64,000 nucleotides of DNA from Hordeum vulgare subsp. vulgare. Taxonomy: Eukaryota > Streptophyta > Magnoliopsida > Poales > Poaceae. Each line of letters opens with the position of its first letter. Position 1 is the stretch's first letter. The notes under the pieces were generated by a model, which was given only the letters and a program-made list of their open reading frames with translations, did no database searches and had not been told where the DNA came from. The translations under genes were made by a program, and so were the position numbers. This document shows, piece after piece, positions 23,158 through 34,457 of the stretch. The stretch is taken from assembly GCF_904849725.1 (NCBI RefSeq), contig NC_058520.1:322969186-323033185 (forward strand), in the 5' to 3' direction.

Positions 23158-25838
23158 AGCATCCCCAAGCTTAACTCCTGCTCGTCCTCGAGTAGGGAAG
23201 TGATAATGACTGAATTTTTGATGTGGAATGCTACCTAGCATAGTTGTCCTTTGTAACTTCTTTCATGTGATATGAATGTTCAGATCCGTAAGATTCAAAT
23301 CAATAATTTGCTATTGACATGAAAACAATAATACTTCAAGCAAACTAGCAAGGTAATCATGAACTTTCAAAATAACAAGGCCAAGGAAAGTTATCCCTAC
23401 AAAATCATATAGTCTGGCTATGCTCCATCATCCTCACACAACTAATTTAAATCATGCACAACCCCGGTATTGGACAAGTAATTGTTTTCGCACCCTTACT
23501 TTCTCAAACTTTTTATAACTATCACGCAATACATGAGCGTGAGCCACGGATATAGCACTACAGGTGGAATAGAGTGTGGTGGTGGTTGTGAGACAAAAAA
23601 GGAGGAGATGGTTACATTGACTAGGCGTATCAAGGGGCTATGGAGATGCCCATTAGTAGATATCAATGTAAATGAGTAGGGATTGTCATACAAATGATGC
23701 ACTAGAGCTATAAGTATGTGAAAGCTCAAGAGGAGAACTAGTGGGTGTGCATCCAACTTGCTTGCTCACGAAGACCTAGGTCAATTTGAGGAAGCCCGTC
23801 ATTGGAATATACAAGCCAAGTTATATAATGAAGATTCCCACTAGCATATGGTAGTGACAAAGAAAGAAGCTCTCAATCATGAAGAAGATGGTGCTATTAT
23901 GAAGCACAAGTGTGGAAAAAGATAGTAGCATTGTCCCTTCTCTCTTTTTCTCTATTTTTTTGGGGCACTTGGGCCTCTCTTTTTTTCTTCTTTTTTTTAT
24001 TTGGGCTCTTTGGCCTCTTTTTTCCTGACATGGGACAATGCTCTAATAATGATGATCATCACACTTTTATTTACTCACATCTCAAAGCTTAGAACGATGA
24101 TGACTCTATAGGAAATGCCTCCGGTAGTGTACTGGGATGTTCAACGATCTAGCTTGGCGTATGCCGTTGAAACATATCGCTAGCTATCTTACGATCATGC
24201 AAAGGCAATATGAGAGTGACGGCACAAGTCATGAGACGGAGCGGTGGGAGTTGCATGGCAATATATCTCAGAATGGCTATGAAAATGCCATAGTAGGTAG
24301 GTATGGTGGCTGATTTGAGGAAGGCATATGGTGGGTTTGTGTACCAGCGAAAGTTGCGTGGCACTAGAGAGGCTAGCAATGGTGGAAGGTGAAAGTGCAT
24401 CTATACCATGGACTCACATTAGTCATGAACAACTCACATACTTGTTGCGAATTTTTTTATTAGTAATCGAAACAAAGTGCTAAACGCATACTCCTAGGGG
24501 AAGGGTTGGTAGGTGTTAACCATCGCGCGATCCCCACCTCAACACAAAGGATGACAATCAATAGATCAATTATGCTCCGACTTCCTAACATAGCGGTTCA
24601 CCATACGTGCATGCTACGGGAATCACTAACTTCAACACAAGTATTTCTAGATTCACAACACCCTACTAACATAACTCTTAATATTACACAATCCACGTCT
24701 CAAAACTAATTGAGAGGAATCAAAACTTCTCTTTCTACTCAATGCACATGAAGATGGAAGTTTTTTTATCCTCTTTGGGTACCTATCACCTTTGGGACTA
24801 CTTTCATAGCACAAGCCAACTACCAAGTCACGCACCACCGTGCTCTAAAATATCTAAGTGAAGCACATAGAGCAAAATTATCTAGCTCAAAAGATATAAG
24901 TGAAGCACGATGAGCATTCTAGCAAAATCATGATGAGTGCATGTCTCTCTCTAAAGGTGTGCAGCAAGGATGATTGTGACACAACAAAAAGAAAAGACTC
25001 CAAAGATACAAGACACTCCAAGCAAACCACATATCATGTGGTGAATAAAAATATAGCTCCAAGTAATGTTACCGATGGATTGAAGACGAAAGAGGGGATG
25101 CCTTCCCGGGGCATCCCAAGCTTAGGCTTTTTGGTGTCCTTGAATTTGGCTTGGGATGCCTTGGGAATCCCCAAGCTTGAGCTCTTTCCACTCCTTATCT
25201 CTTTGTCCATGAGAACATCACCCAAAACTTGAAAACTTCACAACACAAGACTTAAACAGAAACTCGTGACAACATTAGCACAAGAAAACAAACTACTACC
25301 TCTTTAGGTACTGTAGCAATCTTGATTTATATTTATATTGGTGTTATGCTACTGTATTCTCCCTTTTCCATGGCTAGTACCCCCCCCCCCCCGCGTATAC
25401 TATCCATAGTTTCATCAAAACAAGCAACCAACACAACAAAAACAGAATCTGTCAAAAACAGACCAGTCTGTAGCAATCTGTATACTTCGTATACTTCTGG
25501 TACCTCACAAATTCTGAAACATTACGAATGCCTGGGTAAAAGTTATATCAACCAGCATCAAAAAGAATTAACTCAAAATCTCTTTCTGAATAAAAATGAA
25601 AAATCATCTCGTGAGCTAAACGTTTCTGTCTTTTTCCAGCAGGATCAAACAACCATCACCAAGACTAGTCATAAAGGTTTTGCTTGGATCAAACACAAAA
25701 AGAAACACAAAAACACAATCATAACAGAATTATGATGGCGTGGATGCAACAAAACAGAAATAAAAAGATAAATTCATTGGGTTGCCTCCCAACAAGCGCT
25801 ATTGTTTAACGCCCTTAGCTAGGCATAAGGCGATAAAA
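23158..25838 (-). other. Non-coding 3' region of element D
   Basis: The reverse complement matches 8867-11612 of B, including the 25760-25830 block (GGGTTGCCTCCCAACAAGCG) and a reduced copy of the 41-bp repeat at about 24840-24910. A T-rich stretch lies near 23935-24030 and a C-run at 25380-25392. I see no gene. Confidence 0.75.
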
Positions 25839-26539
25839 TCACGTATCGTCGTCTTTGGTGCTCAAACCATAAGTGGCGTGATCATTCATCATCTTAAGGT
25901 CTTCATCTTTCTTACTAGATGATTCGCCACTATTTTTAGGAACAAAAATAGACTTGGTGATCTTATTGTGGGCAAAATTTGGAGTATTCTGCACAGCGGC
26001 AAAAGCGGAACCCAAGTTGGTTATAACATCCTCTAGTTTGCCAATCCTAGCGGAATCATGACCTAGTTTTACGTTAATTGTGGGTTCATTATCCTTTAAA
26101 TTTTTCAAAACCATTCCCACCTTGGATCTGCACTGAGTGATTTGGTTGTGGATCTTTTTATCCAAATTCTCAATAAGTTCGATCGTAGCAACTTTATTTT
26201 CAATGACGTCCAGCCTACGCATCACATGTTCTAGAGTTAAGGTAGTTTCATTAACCATGAGTGGGGTGAGCCTACCAAATTTATTACAGCTTCGTAAGAA
26301 TCAACGGTATGGCTACCCAAGAAATTTCCACCTACAATGGTGTCAAGAATATACCTATTCCAAGGAGAAACACCCACATAAAAACTACGAAGCAGGATGG
26401 TAGTAAACTGCTTATGACTAGATCTACTCTGAGCATTGCAAATCCTATACCAAGCGTACTTTAAGTTTTCTTCCTCAATTTGTTTGAAATTGAGCACTTC
26501 ATTCCCGGGAGTATCATTCGAAGCGGTGGATCTAGCCAT
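25839..26539 (-). pseudogene. gag: Element D short Gag-like ORF
   Basis: Starts at ATG 26539 (MARSTASNDTPGNEVLNF), reads to about 26240, then continues after a one-frame shift as the 139-codon frame 25839-26258 and ends ATYGLSTKDDDT. The first part resembles the C-terminal Gag core of B (NAQSRSSHKQF…LLRSFYVGVSPWNRYILDTIVGGNFL). The middle is a predicted helical stretch (EHVMRRLDVIENKVATIELIENLDKKIH). Compared with B it lacks the N-terminal Gag half and the whole protease, yet keeps the very same C-terminus, so it is an internally deleted or alternative version. Function unknown. Confidence 0.6.
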
Positions 26540-26741
26540 GAGGACAGGTAGACTATCCCACACAAACGAACATAAAGCAAGCGAAAGAAAAGGGCGAACG
26601 AAAAAGGCAAATGAAAAAGAGGCAAATGTTTTTGTAATTTTTTGTTTCTCAGAAGTGGGGGAGAGGAAAACGAGAGGCAAAAAAGTAAATGCAAGATATG
26701 AGTTTGCGACACTTACTTGGATGAGTTCTTGACTTGATCCT

Positions 26742-26758
26742 CCTCGGCAATGGCGCCA
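26742..26758 (-). promoter_or_regulatory. Primer-binding site of D
   Basis: On the minus strand TGGCGCCATTGCCGAGG, two mismatches from the tRNA-Asp site of B. It lies 11 bases from the D 5' LTR, as in B (ten bases). Confidence 0.8.
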
Positions 26759-26769
26759 GAAATCCTTCT

Positions 26770-28015
26770 TGCTACTTCTCAAACAACAGCGCCAAAAATT
26801 TACACGTTGACGGAGACTTGCTTGCGTCGGTTTTTCCCTTGAAGAGGAAAGGGTGATGCAGCACAGGAGCATTAAGTATTTCCCTCAGTTTGAGAACCAA
26901 GGTATCAATCCGGTAGGAGAATCTCGTCAAGTCCAGATTACCTGCGCAAACACAAACGAGCTTGCACCCAACGCTATAAAGGGGTTGTCAATCCCTTCAA
27001 GATTGACTGCAAAGTGAGATTTGAAGGCGGAAAGTGCAACAACGAAAAAGAGTAAGGCTGAAAATATGGTGTGGACTAGACCCGGGGGCCATAGTGTTCA
27101 CTAGAGGATTCTCTCAAAATAGCAAATATTACGGTGGGTGAACAAATTACTGTCGAGCAATTGATAGAACCACGCAAAGTCATGATGATATCTAAGGCAG
27201 TGATCATACATAAGGCATCACGTTCGAGTCCCACAACTCGAAGAAAATTACAAGCATACGAAATGATGCATATAAGAGATCAGAAGAAAATCAAATAAGA
27301 TTCATAGATAATCTGATAATAAATCCACAATTCATCGGATCTCGACAAACACACCACAAAAGAATATTACATCGGATAGATCTCCATGAAGATCATGGAG
27401 AACTTTGTATTGAAGATCCAAGAGAGAGAAGAAGCCATCTAGCTACTAGCTATGGACCCGTAGGTCTATGGTGAAATACTCACGCATCATCGGAGAGGTC
27501 GTGGTGTTGATGAACAAGCCCTCCGTATCCGAATCCCCCCTCCGGCAGGGCACCAGAACGTGCCCCACATGGGATCTTGCGGAGACAGAAGCTTGCGGCG
27601 GCGGAAAAGTACTTTCGATTATCTCCTGATTTTTTCTGGAATTTTTGGGAATATATAGGCGGAAGACCTAGGCCAGAGGTGGCCGAGGGAGCCCACAATA
27701 CTAGGAGGCGCCCCCCCCCCCGGCCATGGCTAGGGGGCTTGTGGAGTCCCTGGAGACCCCCTGCTTTGGTTCTCAAGCTTCCCGATCTTCTTTTGTTTCG
27801 GAAAAAATCTTTTTTGAAGTTTCGTTCCGTTTGGACTCCGTTTAAAATCCTCCTCTGAAAACGGTCAAAAACACGGAAAAAACAAGAACTGGCACTTGGT
27901 ACTGAGTTAATAAGTTAGTCCCAAAAAAGATATAAAAGGCATACAAAACATCCAAAGTTTGACAATATAATAGCATGAAACCATCAAAAATTATAGATAC
28001 GTTGGAGACGTATCA
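26770..28015 (-). repeat. 5' LTR of element D with a 298-bp deletion
   Basis: 1246 bp. It aligns with 21614-23157 but the stretch equivalent to about 22074-22373 is missing: …CATCACGTTCGAG joins directly to TCCCACAACTCGAAG at about 27230. The outer end GGAGACGTATCA at 28004-28015 is intact. Confidence 0.85.
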
Positions 28016-29004
28016 GAGTATTGCACTGTCGTCAAGTCACAAGCATTGGTGGACTTCCTCGTCGATTGGGCGGAGACAGAGTACCTGCCGCCGCCTCCCG
28101 AATCCACCCATTGGCGCATGCACTTCAACGACTCAAAGATGTGCACCGGCCTCAGGGCCGACATCATTCTCTCCTCCCCCAAGGGAGACTGACTATAGTA
28201 TGTCCTGCAGATCCACTTCGCCGCGTCCAACAACGTGGCGGAATATGAGTCGCTCACTCACGGCCTCCGGCGGGCCAAGGAGATCGGCGTTCGACACATC
28301 TCTGCTTCGGCGACTCCAACCTGGTGGTGCACCAAGTCACTACCGAGTGGGACGTCAGGGACGTGAACCTGGCCAGCTAGCGCTTCCTAGTCCAACGGCT
28401 GACCAACAGCTTCGAAGGTTGTGAGTTCCACCACATCCTGCGAGCCGGCAATGAGGCTGTCGACACATTGGTAAAGATCGGCTCCACCAGGCAGCCCATC
28501 CCAGCCGGCGTGTCCTCGGAGCACCGGCACAAGCCCTTAATTACACCTTCTCTAGAGTCCGAGTCCATCTTCGTCCCGGCAGACCCGAGGGTTGCGCCTC
28601 CAGTCCTGGGGACTGCCGATGCCGACTCGGGGGCTTCCGACACTCTACCGGCTGGGGCCCCAGCTAGCCCATTGGATGGAACTCCAGTAGGCCCGCCACT
28701 CGTGCCAGACAGACCGCCGCCTGCTCCAGCAGGCCCGCCGCCCGCTCCAGCCGGCTTGGGAGATGCCGACCCTCCTTCAGGGTCCCTCCAGCCCGACCCG
28801 GGGGCTGCGGCAGCCAGTCCACCGCCTGTCGCCCCCGCCCAAGCATACGCCACGGTAGCCGTACTCGTCGTTGTCACGGCCCCATCCTCGGGGCAACCAT
28901 TCCTCGAATACCTCGAAAGTGTCACTCTGCCTCCAAACGAGGTCGAGGCCCGACAGATCCAAAGGCTTCCGCCTCCTACACCATCATCAATAACGAGCTC
29001 GTGA
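28016..29004 (+). pseudogene. Element E second RNase H (aRH type) and proline-rich linker
   Basis: Resumes E after D. The first part (frame of 28028) holds ALVDFLVDWAETEYLPPP, then the RNase H core: HFNDSKMCTG (first Asp), NNVAEYESLTHGL (Glu), and after a frameshift near 28300 GDSNLVVHQVTTEWDV (next Asp). Stops occur at 28190, 28196 and 28378. A proline/alanine-rich linker (about 28560-28850; PVGPPLVPDRPPPAPAGPPP) leads to a stop at 29002. An additional, archaeal-like RNase H located between RT-RH and integrase is a known mark of the Tat lineage, and this position matches. Confidence 0.75.
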
Positions 29005-30143
29005 AGCGCAGTGTGTGTGGAGTCTTCCAGCGCTGCATGGAGCGGGACAAAGGCTGCGAGATCCTCCGCGACATCCACCAGGGCAAGTGCGGCCACCATG
29101 CTGCCTCACGTTCCTTGGTGGCCAATGCATTCCACCACGGGTTCTATTGGCCGACTGCTGTGAAGGACGCCAAGGAGCTGGTCGACAAGTGCAATGGCTG
29201 CCAGCGCTTCAAGGCGCGCAGCCACCAGCCGGCTGCGGCTCTTCAAACCATCCCCCTCACATGGTCGTTTGTTGTGTGGGACCTAGACATGGTAGGACCA
29301 TTCAAGACCACCCGGGGCGGCGTGACACAACTTTTGGTGGTGGTCGACAAATTCACAAAGTGGATTTAGGCTCGGCCGATCAAGAAGCTCGACGGCTTAA
29401 CGACCATCACTTTCATCAAGGACATAGCCATCCGCTACGGCCTCCCCAACAGCATCATCACCAGCAATGGCACCAATTTCGCCAGGGGTGTGCTCAACCG
29501 CTACTGCAGCGAGCATGGAGTCTGGTTGGACCTTGCATCTGTGGCCCACCCGCAGTCAAACGGCCAGGCCGAGTGGGCAAACAACCTCATACTAGCCGGC
29601 CTCAAGCCCAGGCTGTTCGAGCCGCTCGAGCCCTCGGCTGGCGCCTGGGTCGAGGAGCTGTCGGTTGTGCTATGGAGTCTGCAAACCACGCCCAACCGGT
29701 TGACTGGGTTCACCCCATTCTTCTTAGTGTATGGGGCCGAGGCGATCATCCCCACCGACGTCGAGTTTGATTCGCCTTGGGTCACCCTGTACACTGAGGC
29801 TGACGCAAAGGAAGCCAGAGAAGACGGCGTCGACGTCCTCGAGGAGGCACGCAAGCTGGCGCTATCTAGAACAACCATTTACCAGCAGGCCATGTGCTGC
29901 TACCACAGTCGGCGGGTCAAGCCACTCTCATTTCGAGAGGGCGACCTGGTGCTCCGTCTGATCCAATGGACAGCCGGCCAGCACAACATGTACGAGGGCC
30001 CATTCATCATCAGTAAAGCCATGAGCAACAGTAACTACTATCCGATCAATCCTCAGAAAGCCAAAAAGAACAAGCAGGATGCCTCCGGCTCCGAGACAGA
30101 GCGCCCATGGAACACAGAGCTCCTTCTCCCATTTTACAGCTAG
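29001..30143 (+). pseudogene. Element E integrase, degenerate
   Basis: One frame from about 28975 with a stop at 29367-29369 and the final stop at 30141-30143. The zinc-finger region HQGKCGHHAA…CNGCQRF and first core Asp (VWDLDMVGPFK) are present. The middle Asp position is Ser (IITSNGTNF), while the Glu remains (NGQAEWANN). The C-terminal part (FREGDLVLRLIQ, YEGPFIIS) is normal for gypsy integrases. It is therefore catalytically dead. There is no chromodomain. Confidence 0.85.
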
Positions 30144-30821
30144 ATGTGTACAGATGTATGTGTCATGCTTTCAATCAATGAACAGCCGGCACCCCAGAGC
30201 AGGACTCGGGGACTGCCTTTCTATCTTAATTGTGAAGTTTTTTCCTTCGCTCTGGCTACCCCCAAGTCGTCTCGGCCGACCCAAGGACTCCCAGCTCACC
30301 AACCCCCACCCCACCTCGGCAAAGTACCATAGCTTCTCCTCCTTGACGGCCTAACCCTAGCCGACTACAAACCACAACTGGGCTGTGTGGACGGCAGGCG
30401 CACAAGCCAAGGGAGCTGGGGCATATGGGAAATATTGACAAGGGGCAGGATGGGTCCAGCCGCACTATCCAGACGGTTCAAAAACCTAGCTTGCGAAAAA
30501 TCTAAAGTACCGATACCCCGCCTCCGCAGCCCACTCTTTGCTCGGCCAGAGTCCGCAAGCCGGCTGACCGACAGGAACAAAGGCAAAGGAGCGGGGCACG
30601 TGGGAAAACAAAGATTCAAAGGAAGAAAGATAAGCGAACAAAAGGACAGACGACAATATGTTAAAATTAAAAGTGCAGTGCATAGATAACGAGATAAAGG
30701 CACATGACCTCGAGTATTTTACAATACACCACGAGTGGGTGGACTTGTTCATAACAACTTTAGATGCTAAATAAAAACAGGAAAGATAAATGGCCGGATA
30801 CGGCAGTGCCGCCTCTCGGTC
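30144..30821 (+). other. E 3' region between integrase and the antisense gene
   Basis: About 680 bp without a supported gene. It contains TCAATCAATGAACAGCC near 30172, perhaps part of a polyadenylation region, and AT-rich DNA from 30600 to 30780. Short frames here are unsupported. Confidence 0.5.
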
Positions 30822-33800
30822 CTAGTCAGCATGGACGTCTCGCACGTCTAGGGAGCCGGCGGTGCTTCCTTGCTGGCCTCCGCCTCGGCCAACCGGCGGC
30901 GCCTCCGGGTCACCAACCGGCGGCACCTCCGTGCCCCCTGCAGGCGGCTGCTCCCCCTGGGCGGAGGACTCGGCTGCGCCCCCGTCAGAAATCTTTGCAG
31001 TCCCTTCATCGCTGTCAGGCTCCTCCGAGCTCAACGCCACCTCTTCCTCACCGTCGATCATGGGAAAGTCGTAGTCGTCCTCTGGGACAGGCATGCCGTT
31101 CTCACCTAGCTCGGGTAAGTAGGTGTCCAGCGTCGCGTAGCTAGCGAGCTCGTGGGCTCGGAACCCGATCTCCTCCTCGTGCCGCGCTAGCTCTGCCCGG
31201 GACGCCGCCCTCATGGTGCTCAGCCGACCCAAGTTGATGCCGGAGTACCAAAAGAGGGTGAAGGTCAGGGCGATCCTAGCGTCGGCCCTTGCCGCTAAAA
31301 CACTCCACGCATCAAAGCGACCCACGGCGTGCCCCAACCACGTCAAGACACGGCCGTCAGGAACTCCCTCTGCCTGGTCGGGCCAAAGGGCATGTAGAAC
31401 GCCCTGGACTGCCTGTAGGAGCCGGTCCCACAGGAGTCAAAGGTAAACTACCAGGCTGTCACAGGCATGCGGCACGTCCGCTACCGACCACTCGACAGCT
31501 TCGCCCGGCTCGCAGCCAGCTCGGCGCTGCTCTTTCCGATGCACCTCCACCGCGTGCTCCGCCCGCGCCTGCATCTGTGCGAAGCGAGCTGGCCCGCAGA
31601 AAGAAAATAAGAAACAAGGGGGAGGTCGACAGAACTCAATGGGCAAAAGTATCGACACTGACCAGTGAGGACGTTGTCCACCCCGCGAAGAAGGCCGAAC
31701 GCACTGGACGCCTCCAGCACCGCTCCCCTCTTGAGCTCCTTGGCCAGGCGCACCTCCTTCCTGAGCCGAGGCACCTCGTCTCGGAGGGTCGCCGCCGCCC
31801 CGTCACTAGTGGCCGACGCCTTCTCCCCCGCCTCCTTCATCGCCTCCGCCGCCTACAGTGCGCTGTCGAGCCGCTCCACCTCCACCTTCAGTTGCACCGT
31901 CGCCACCTGCTCGACGCTGACACGCCCGTCTGCACCTCGCCGCGCTTGCCTCGGACCTCGGCGAGCGACTGACGTAGATCCTCCACCTCAGCCGTGGGAA
32001 TGTCCGTTGTTGCATGAGAAAAAGTTAGCAGCCGGCTAGACAACAACAACACGAAGCAATAAGATTTGGCTCGGCTGCTGCGAAGCCGCGGAGCCGGCCC
32101 GAATCTCGGGGACTACACCCAGTGGGTGCGCTCGTACGCATCCACCAACAAAGGAAGGAGAGAATTACCTCTGGCCGCCTCCAGCTCAGCCGTCCGAGCC
32201 GAGAGATTCGTGCAGACCTCGTGGTAGCAGTTCTTGGTGTAGCGGTAGACATCTACCGCGTCCCGGAAGAGCACCTCGCATTGCGCCTGCTCGGCCTGAA
32301 AAGGCAAGATGGAGAAAAGATACGATTTGGCCCAGCTGCCACGAAGCCGCACAGCCTACCAGAATCCCGGGGGCAAAGAAAAAACTTAGGCAAGAAGCTT
32401 ACCTCGAGCGCCTTCTCCAGGGTCTTGAGGTTGGCCACCGCCGATTGGGCGAACTTGACCACGTTGCTCTTAAGCGTGCCATCATGCCTGATGCTTGTGG
32501 CATCGACACGACCTGCCCAGGGACCAAGGGGCCCGTCCCAGTCATGGTCGGGGCGCTGTGCAACTCCTCCCATGCGGCCGTCACCTGAGACATCGAACGG
32601 GTCCGGCTGCCGCTGCTACCATCCGCAGCCGGCGCAGCCGAAACAATGATGGATCGGCCACCGTCGCCAGGGGCCTCGGCCTCGGCACCGGTCCGCTGCC
32701 CTGGGTCGGACACAGAGCGGACCACCTCTTGGGCAGTCAGCAAACCAGCCGACGGGGCCACCACCTCTCGAGGCGGCTCTGGATGCGCATGCGCAAGCGC
32801 AGGCGAGGTCCTCGTGTCGGGAGCCCAGGGCGGTGGCGGCGTGAGGGCGTCCCTCGTCGCCTCGGTCGAGGGGCCGCCAGTGTTGGCTAGCACAGTTGGT
32901 GCGGCCTTAGCCTTCGCGCGCCGCCTCCCCTCGAGCCGCGTCGTCGCTACGTGCTCTACAACGAGCATCACGACCTGCTCGGCTTCAAGGGCCGACGCCT
33001 CGGCCTCCGGCAGCTCGATGACGTCACTACAAGACAGAAAATATGGGCTCAAACGCCATGTGACAACCAAGAAAAGAAAAATGAAGGCACGAACCTCAAA
33101 GAAAACCTTACCCGGTGCTGAGGGGGATCACACGGGGCCTGCGCCTGAGCCTCAACCGCACCGACGGAGGTGTGACGAACGACAGGGTTGCCGACCGCGT
33201 CGTCTTGGTAACCAATCCGCCGGCCGAGCCATCGGCCGACACTTCTTGCGGCGACATTTCTCTACCGACTGGCAACAGGCCGGCTAGGTAACCGGTAGCC
33301 GGCCTCCAGCCGGCCGCTCTGCTCTCCCTCCGCGGCGGTGGTTCCGAGGCGGCCCCGTCGTGGGTGCCGGCGTGTCAAGCACGTGCAAGTCGTCACCGTA
33401 GTCCGTCCAGTCCCTGATGGACCCCTCGAGAGGGCTGTGCGACGACTGCGCCTCATTGTCTTGGGCGCCGGCCGACTCGTCCGCTTCGTCGCCATCGTCC
33501 CCTTCGTCTTCCTCCTCCTCCGGCACGCCCGAGCCTTCGAGGGCAACAGGGCCGCCCCCGTCCGACTCGGAGTCTTCTTCGTCCGACCCCTCCACGTTCG
33601 AGAGGAAGCGCATCGGGTTCGGGCCATCTGGGGTGTTTTGTAGGGCGAAGAGCTAAGGAGCGCCACGGCCGCGTCAATTACTGCAAATAAAAATAGAAAT
33701 AAGGGAAAAGTGTTAGTTGGCTGAGGACTTACAGCCGGTGCCCGGTTGTTGCAGTGGAACGGCTCCAGGCCAAAACTCCACATCTACTCATCTAGCTGGA

Positions 33801-34457
33801 AGTTAGTGATGAAGTTCACCCGGGCGGCCACCTTGTGCTGCGGCATCTCCACCGTCGCCAGCCAAACGGGTCCTTGTTGCCACTCATGTAGTCATGTCGC
33901 ACAGCCGGTGCAGACGCCTCTGCAACGCTGCACTCGGCAGGAGATGAAGGTCGCTGCCAGGTTCGGAACCACCATCCGCATCGAGGACTCGAGCTCCGTC
34001 AGTCAGGTGATCCTAGACAGCATCTCGGTGGTGAATGGGTAGAGGTCCTCGTTCCTCATGTTCGGCGGCGCGTCGGAGAAGGCCGGGAGACCGACCCAGT
34101 CCCCCTCCTCATCGATGTTGCGGACGTAGCAGAAGGTCCGCTGACATTTCTTGAAAGAGTCCTTGAACTTCATCTTCGGTAGTGGCCGGCCGGGCTGCCG
34201 GTACACCACCGCACCGCCACAGGAGTTCACCCCTAGAAGATGCATCTGGAGGCCGTAGCAGTCGAGGAAGTGCCGGAGGAACGAGCTCACTGGCAGCCCG
34301 AATCCCACTAGGAAGTGGGCTCCGGTGCGAGCTCCCCTTCTGGGGCGCGGGCCTCGAGGGCCGCCTCGGACGGGAGCTTCCACGTCCGACGGAGGTACTC
34401 GATGTGGGCCTCCGTGACGATGGACCCCTCCCACGAATCGGCGGGAACCTTCGACAT
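30822..34457 (-). pseudogene. Antisense intron-containing gene in E's 3' region (putative gypsy-type transposon protein family)
   Basis: ATG 34457 on the minus strand starts MSKVPADSWEGSIV, a typical beginning of the plant 'putative gypsy type transposon' family (PF04195 from memory). The family core follows (HFLVGFGLPVSSFLRHFLDCYGLQMHLLG … MKFKDSFKKCQRTFCYVRN). GT…AG introns are visible at 33681-33732, 33027-33111 and 32296-32402, and a fourth donor at 32168. Exon 2 is very acidic (EEEEDEGDDGDEADES), and the 3' exons are coiled-coil-like (EAEQAQCEVLFRDAVDVYRY; LRDEVPRLRKEVRLAKEL), ending near 30822. A frameshift near 34320 and several stops in exon 1 show it is dead. It lies opposite to pol, as antisense ORFs do in Grande-type elements. 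Confidence 0.7.

Larger units (their letters stand above)
21614..28015 (-). mobile_element. Element D: non-autonomous relative of B, reverse orientation
   Basis: 6402 bp on the minus strand with LTRs 26770-28015 (5') and 21614-23157 (3'), a tRNA-Asp-like primer site and one short broken ORF. Its LTRs and 3' region match those of B. Neither protease, RT nor integrase is found. It splits the RNase H region of E. The flanks (CGATC left, GAGTA right) do not form a 5-bp duplication. Confidence 0.85.

Noticed and set aside
28377..29099. Long antisense frame opposite E linker and integrase
   Set aside because: A GC-rich shadow frame; the sense strand has clear RNase H and integrase motifs.
33025..33034. 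CACTACAAGA, like a CACTA transposon terminus
   Set aside because: It is the acceptor end of an intron on the minus strand (TCTTGTAG) and has no partner inverted end or 3-bp duplication.
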